Positions 15,141 through 18,427 of a stretch of DNA of 18,427 bases are shown here, piece after piece. Source of the stretch: DATBGE01 sp036558125 (GTDB lineage: Bacteria; Gemmatimonadota; Gemmatimonadetes; Gemmatimonadales; GWC2-71-9); contig DATBGE010000095.1 in the NCBI GenBank assembly GCA_036558125.1, positions 1-18,427 of the forward strand, in the 5' to 3' direction. The notes under the pieces are model-generated. The model made no database searches and was not told the origin of the DNA. It was given only the letters and a program-made list of their open reading frames with translations. The number at the start of each line of letters is the position of its first letter. Position 1 is the first letter of the stretch. The translations under genes and the position numbers were made by a program.

Positions 15141-15191
15141 GGATTTGGAGACACTTTTCCAACCATTAGCGGGGGTCTCCTGTCCAAATCC
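15141..15191. promoter_or_regulatory. Inverted repeat in the divergent sigma-factor promoter region
   Basis: GGATTTGG at 15141-15148 is mirrored by CCAAATCC at 15184-15191. A second pair, GAGAC (15148-15152) and GTCTC (15175-15179), lies inside it, though its centre is shifted by about 2.5 bp. Read outward, each divergent sigma gene therefore has GGATTTGGA about 25-50 nt before a plausible transcription start. These could be two face-to-face -35-like boxes recognised by the same or sister sigma factor, or an operator. No standard GGAAC/GTC-type ECF boxes were found. Function is inferred. Confidence 0.4.
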
Positions 15192-15195
15192 CCGC

Positions 15196-15792
15196 ATGCA
15201 AGTCACCCAATCCGGAACTGTGCCTCTGCGCGCTACCACCCAGAGCGACGCCATTGACGGAGATGCCGTGGATGCCACTTTGGCCGCGGCCGGAGACTCT
15301 CATGCCTTCGAGCGGTTGTACCGCCGCCATCTGGGACGAATTCACTCCCTCGTGCGGCGAATGATCGGTGACGATGCGGAGGATGTGACGCAGGAGATCT
15401 TCATCAGGACCTGGCAGAAGCTCGGCACGTTTCGCGGCGATTCGGCTTTCGGCACCTGGCTGCACCGCCTGGCTCTGAACCTGATCCTGACCCGGCGCGA
15501 GGCGCTGGGGATCAAGCGGCAGCGTCACACCGACGATCCGGAATCGCTCGATCGCATGCCGGGACGTAACCTGCCGGCCGGGTTCACAATCGATGTGGAA
15601 ACCGCGATCCAGCGGCTTCCCGACGGGGCAAGGCAGATCCTGGTGCTGCACGACATCGAAGGGTACCGGCACGAAGAAATCGCCGGGATGCTGAACATCA
15701 CGAGCGGAACGTCGAAATCGCAGTTGCATCACGCGCGAATGGCGCTGCGTCACATGCTCGGGCAAGGCCCGGGCGGGAGAGAGAAGCCATGA
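15196..15792 (+). CDS. ECF-family RNA polymerase sigma factor, right cassette
   Basis: This 198-residue ECF sigma factor is the first gene of the right-hand cassette. Region 2 lies at about 37-100: AFERLYRRHLGRIHSLVRRM, then DVTQEIFIRTWQKLGTFRGD and GTWLHRLALN. Region 4 lies at about 134-187: VETAIQRLPDGARQILVLHD, IEGYRHEEIAGMLNI and GTSKSQLHHARMAL. About 35 residues precede region 2, more than usual, so a GTG seven codons downstream is an alternative start. The ATG has no clear Shine-Dalgarno. The open frame extends up to 15034, but that part overlaps the other promoter and has no sigma homology. The anti-sigma ATG overlaps its stop codon (ATGA). It is a paralogue of the sigma at 14499-15014, arranged head to head. 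The ECF assignment is certain; its regulon is not known. Confidence 0.93.
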   Translation: MQVTQSGTVPLRATTQSDAIDGDAVDATLAAAGDSHAFERLYRRHLGRIHSLVRRMIGDDAEDVTQEIFIRTWQKLGTFRGDSAFGTWLHRLALNLILTRREALGIKRQRHTDDPESLDRMPGRNLPAGFTIDVETAIQRLPDGARQILVLHDIEGYRHEEIAGMLNITSGTSKSQLHHARMALRHMLGQGPGGREKP

Positions 15793-16433
15793 CCCATCCC
15801 ACTGAACGGCTGTCGGATTACATGGACGGCAGTCTGTCGCCCTCGCAGCGCGAGGAGGTCGAGCAGCACCTCGCCGAATGTGAGGAGTGCTCGAACACGC
15901 TGGCGGATCTCCGGAGCGTGGTAGCACGGGTGCAGGCACTCAACGACCGCCCCCCCGCGGGCGATCTCTGGCCGGGCATCGCCGCGTTCATTGGTGAGGG
16001 CGAGGTCGTGCGTCCGATCAAGCGGTCCCGCCGGGTCGTCTTCACGCTTCCCCAGCTGCTTGCCGCGGCGATCGCCTTGATGCTCCTGTCGGCGGGTGGG
16101 GTCGCCTGGTTCCTTCGCGGCCATCCCGCTGAGCAGTCCCCGGGGGCTCCTCCGACGGTGATTCCCGCGGGCAATGTGACTCGGAAAGGTTATGACGCCG
16201 CGGTCACCGAACTGCAGCAGGTACTGGCGGAGAATCGCGGCAAGCTCGACTCGACCACGGTGCGGGTGCTGGAGTCGAAACTGGCGCTGATCGACAAGGC
16301 GATCGGCGAGGCCCAGCAGGCACTGGCGGCCGATCCCAAGAACCCGTACCTGCACGGTCATCTGGCGGAAACTCAGATGCAAAAACTGGAATTGCTTCAG
16401 CGTGTGGCCCTTCTGGCTGCGCGTAAGAGCTGA
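15789..16433 (+). CDS. Membrane anti-sigma factor with zinc finger (zf-HC2), right cassette
   Basis: This is a 214-residue partner of the sigma at 15196. The cytoplasmic zf-HC2 domain has His27, Cys31 and Cys34 in QHLAECEECS. One membrane segment spans about 86-109 (LPQLLAAAIALMLLSAGGVA). The extracytoplasmic tail (about 130-212) is helical, with VRVLESKLALIDKAIGEAQQ, a DPKNPYLHGHL turn and a KLELLQRVALLA end. That tail aligns with the left-hand anti-sigma, including the spacing from LID to ELLQR. It may be a shared sensor or protease-regulated domain, which is an inference. The ATG overlaps the sigma stop codon, so expression is coupled. The first DUF4097 gene follows after 20 nt. Anti-sigma function is well supported by motif, topology and position. 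Confidence 0.92.
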   Translation: MTHPTERLSDYMDGSLSPSQREEVEQHLAECEECSNTLADLRSVVARVQALNDRPPAGDLWPGIAAFIGEGEVVRPIKRSRRVVFTLPQLLAAAIALMLLSAGGVAWFLRGHPAEQSPGAPPTVIPAGNVTRKGYDAAVTELQQVLAENRGKLDSTTVRVLESKLALIDKAIGEAQQALAADPKNPYLHGHLAETQMQKLELLQRVALLAARKS

Positions 16434-16453
16434 TCTCGAAAGGACTCGTATCC

Positions 16454-17299
16454 ATGTTCGCAATCCTCGCGTCGGCCCTCATCGCGGCGACTGCTGTCCA
16501 GCAGATCGACACGACCGTCACGGTGCGGCCCGGCTCCCGACTCGATCTCAACAACTTCGAGGGGTCGGTGACGGTCACTACCTGGGCCAAGAGCGCGGTA
16601 CGGGTCCAGGCCGATCCGGAAGACGAGGATGGAGACGTGGATGTGGACGTGTCCGGCAATAACGTCTCGATCCGCAGCTCGGGACGATATGGCCCCGAGA
16701 CGGTGGACTACCGCCTGACCGTGCCGGCCGATATCAGCCTGTCGATCAGTGGTCAGAGTGGCGACGTCACCATCGACGGGACCAAGGGAGAGATCAGCGT
16801 CGAAACTGTCGAAGGCGAGATCCGCGTCAGCGGAGGAGGAGGTCTCATCTCCCTTCGGTCGGTGGATGGCTCGATCACGCTGAGCGGAGCGCGGGGCAGG
16901 ATGGAGCTCAACTCGGTGGACGGGGAGGTGCGGCTGACCAACGTGGTGGGCGAGATCAGGGTCCAGGCCGTAGATGGCGCCATCACTCTGGATGGGGTGG
17001 ATTCACCATCTGTCGAGGCGCAATCGGTGGACGGCGAGATCAGCTTCCGCGGTCCCATCAAGGATGGAGGACGGTATCGCCTGGTCTCGCACGACGGAGA
17101 CGTCACTGTGACGACCCCGGTGATCAATGCCAGTGTTTCGGTATCGACCTACAGTGGAAACATGGAATCGGACTTCCCGATCACCCTGAATGGCATCACT
17201 CCTGGCAAGCGCATGAACTTCACCATGGGGAACGGCACCGCCCGCCTCGAGATCGAGTCGTTCGACGGCACGGTGAGCCTACGAAAAGCCAGTCGCTGA
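16454..17299 (+). CDS. DUF4097-family exported beta-solenoid protein (right cassette, first copy)
   Basis: This 281-residue protein has a short signal peptide, MFAILASALIAATAVQQ, and an N-terminal domain with an acidic patch DPEDEDGDVDVDV at about 54-66. From about residue 100 it is a regular beta-solenoid with the turn motif VDG or VEG followed by a short strand. Examples are SGDVTIDG, KGEISVETVEGEIRV, VDGSITL, VDGEVRL, VDGAITL, VDGEISF, HDGDVTV and FDGTVSL, at roughly 18-20 residue steps. This is the DUF4097/putative adhesin pattern. AAAGGA lies 9 nt before the ATG. It sits 20 nt after the anti-sigma gene and 39 nt before a second DUF4097 gene, so all four right-hand genes are probably one operon. 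Location is periplasmic or outer surface; the role is not known. Confidence 0.88.
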   Translation: MFAILASALIAATAVQQIDTTVTVRPGSRLDLNNFEGSVTVTTWAKSAVRVQADPEDEDGDVDVDVSGNNVSIRSSGRYGPETVDYRLTVPADISLSISGQSGDVTIDGTKGEISVETVEGEIRVSGGGGLISLRSVDGSITLSGARGRMELNSVDGEVRLTNVVGEIRVQAVDGAITLDGVDSPSVEAQSVDGEISFRGPIKDGGRYRLVSHDGDVTVTTPVINASVSVSTYSGNMESDFPITLNGITPGKRMNFTMGNGTARLEIESFDGTVSLRKASR

Positions 17300-17338
17300 A
17301 GCCCGCTCGATGACACGTCAACAACTCTGGAGTGCATC

Positions 17339-18115
17339 ATGATTCGTATCACTGTCGCCGCGCTGATGGTTGCCGGGCTGGTTCCTGTACTCCACGCCCA
17401 GGAGCCATTTAAATGGCAGGGCAAGCTGGCGGCGGGGAAAACCATCGAGATCAAGAACATCAACGGAGATGTCCGTGCAACTGGATCGTCGGGCAGCGAT
17501 GTGACGGTCACGGCCCGCAAGTCTGCTCGCAAGAGCAATCCCGATGATGTGGAGATCCGAGTGGTGCAGCACGACGAGGGCGTCACGATTTGCGCGGTCT
17601 ACCCGTCCCGTAAGAACAAACCAGCCAACGATTGCGCCCCGGGGTCGCACGGTCACAATGACAGCGACAACAACGACGTCGAAGTCGACTTCGATGTCTC
17701 GGTGCCGAAGGGCGTACGGTTCGTGGGGCGCTCGGTCAATGGATCAGTGAGCGCGGAATCGATCGGCGCGGATGCGGAAGGGTATACGGTGAATGGAGAC
17801 GTACGGGTGACGGCAAGCGGTGTGGTCGAGGCGTCGACCGTCAATGGCTCGATCGTGGCGACCATGGGCCGGAGCGACTGGACCAACGAGCTCGAATTCA
17901 ACACCGTCAATGGGTCGGTGACTCTTACGTTCCCCGGGGACCTCAACACCGAGCTGGAGGTGAAGACGGTGAATGGGAGCATCGATAGCGATTTCCCGAT
18001 CACGATCAGCGGGAAGGTGACGCCCCAGTCGCTCCGGGGACGGGTTGGACAGGGAGGGCGAGACCTCAGCATCGAGACGGTCAACGGGAGCATCCGGCTG
18101 CGGAAGCGAGGTTGA
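17339..18115 (+). CDS. DUF4097-family exported beta-solenoid protein (right cassette, second copy)
   Basis: This 258-residue protein has the signal peptide MIRITVAALMVAGLVPVLHA and is probably cleaved before QEPF. The solenoid uses VNG in the turn where the preceding gene uses VDG: INGDVRA, SVNGSVSA, TVNGDVRV, TVNGSIVA, TVNGSVTL, TVNGSIDS and TVNGSIRL. A low-complexity stretch HGHNDSDNNDVEVDFDV lies at about 104-120. Cys85 and Cys99 are the only cysteines in the mature part and could form a disulfide. GGAG lies 6 nt before the ATG. It is the last gene of the right cassette, and a strong terminator follows at 18146-18190. It is paralogous to the two other DUF4097 genes here. The family is well supported; function is unknown. 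Confidence 0.9.
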   Translation: MIRITVAALMVAGLVPVLHAQEPFKWQGKLAAGKTIEIKNINGDVRATGSSGSDVTVTARKSARKSNPDDVEIRVVQHDEGVTICAVYPSRKNKPANDCAPGSHGHNDSDNNDVEVDFDVSVPKGVRFVGRSVNGSVSAESIGADAEGYTVNGDVRVTASGVVEASTVNGSIVATMGRSDWTNELEFNTVNGSVTLTFPGDLNTELEVKTVNGSIDSDFPITISGKVTPQSLRGRVGQGGRDLSIETVNGSIRLRKRG

Positions 18116-18145
18116 AACTGAGAATTCTGCACTAACGTCAGGTGG

Positions 18146-18190
18146 GCGGGCGGTACCGGTTGCAAGGTGCCGCCCGCGTTCATTTTGTTC
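18146..18190 (+). terminator. Rho-independent terminator of the right sigma-factor operon
   Basis: Arms GCGGGCGGTACC (18146-18157) and GGTGCCGCCCGC (18166-18177) pair over 12 positions, with one U-G wobble on the plus strand. The loop has 8 nt. The T-rich tail GTTCATTTTGTTC follows directly. It lies 30 bp after the last DUF4097 gene and 24 bp before the next start codon. Confidence 0.85.
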
Positions 18191-18213
18191 CTGACCCGAC
18201 AATCCGAGCCCCG

Positions 18214-18427
18214 ATGCGATCATCCTGCTGGTCGTCCTGCATGCTGCTCGTCTGTCTCGTGGGCGCCCGGACCTCAGTGGCTAGGAGCCAGACTTCCCAC
18301 ACAGCATCCACCAAGGAGGCACAGGCCCGCCGCCTGACCGCGCAGGCCCCGACCGTGGACGGCTCTCTGGATGAGGAAGTCTGGAAGACGGCCGCATGGT
18401 TCAGCGACTTCGTCCAGAAGGAACCGG
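18214..18427 (+). CDS. DUF5916-family secreted protein with CBM9-like N-terminal domain (partial, 5' end only)
   Basis: Only the first 71 residues are in the window. After a probable signal peptide (about 1-25, MRSSCWSSCMLLVCLVGA) the sequence reads APTVDGSLDEEVWKTAAWFS and then DFVQKEPG. This is the hallmark start of the CBM9-like domain of DUF5916 proteins, which are usually 700-900 residues with a C-terminal beta-barrel. These are common in Gemmatimonadota and Bacteroidota and are thought to sit in the outer membrane; their substrate is not known. The ATG at 18214 lies 24 bp after the terminator, so the gene must have its own promoter or rely on readthrough. None is evident in the short gap. 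The N-terminus has several cysteines (Cys5, Cys9, Cys14), none in a good lipobox. Confidence 0.8.
   Translation, partial: MRSSCWSSCMLLVCLVGARTSVARSQTSHTASTKEAQARRLTAQAPTVDGSLDEEVWKTAAWFSDFVQKEP

Noticed and set aside
15015..15278. N-terminal extension of the left sigma factor up to 15278
   Set aside because: The extra residues are not sigma-like and would overlap the start and promoter of the divergent sigma gene. ATG codons on both strands in GCATGC at 15194-15199 are a coincidence of a palindromic hexamer.

Overview
The window looks like a chromosomal segment of a GC-rich Gram-negative environmental bacterium. A member of Gemmatimonadota or a neighbouring phylum is my best guess. This rests on the combination of ECF sigma/anti-sigma/DUF4097 cassettes, a DUF5916-type protein, giant lipoprotein-like RCC1/Ig-like surface proteins, frequent GTG/TTG starts and many secreted beta-rich proteins. 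It is an inference from gene content; no rRNA or other marker is present. No tRNA, rRNA, CRISPR array, insertion sequence, phage gene or origin was seen, and no gene-free stretch exceeds 300 bases.

Region 1 (1-1983, minus strand) is the start of a drug/xenobiotic efflux operon in the same order as E. coli cecR(ybiH)-ybhG-ybhF: a TetR regulator, a HlyD-type periplasmic adaptor and an ABC ATPase cut by the window edge. Two tandem palindromes 22 bp apart cover the TetR promoter and its start codon, suggesting tight autoregulation. A divergent small lipoprotein of unknown function (2045-2638, plus) follows.

Region 2 (2542-12250, minus strand) holds a four-PAS hybrid sensor kinase with a C-terminal receiver and, upstream of it, a 2269-residue exported protein. 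That protein has Ig-like domains, a seven-blade RCC1 propeller and four copies of a roughly 385-residue beta-solenoid repeat. Both genes are preceded by the same element, TTGACA-17 nt-CCAATTG, so they may be co-regulated.

Region 3 (12285-18115) is two ECF sigma/anti-sigma/DUF4097 cassettes placed head to head around a 181-bp intergenic region that carries a GGATTTGG inverted repeat. The left cassette reads leftward (sigma, anti-sigma, DUF4097 protein, then a secreted protein with a C-terminal membrane anchor). The right cassette reads rightward (sigma, anti-sigma, two DUF4097 proteins) and ends at a good intrinsic terminator. The two sigma factors and the two anti-sigma factors are paralogous, so the locus looks like a mirrored duplication. 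The likely circuit is a membrane anti-sigma factor holding each sigma until an envelope signal releases it, after which periplasmic or surface beta-solenoid proteins are made. Possible cross-talk between the cassettes is the most interesting feature of the window.

Region 4 (18214 to the right edge) is the beginning of a secreted DUF5916/CBM9-like protein.
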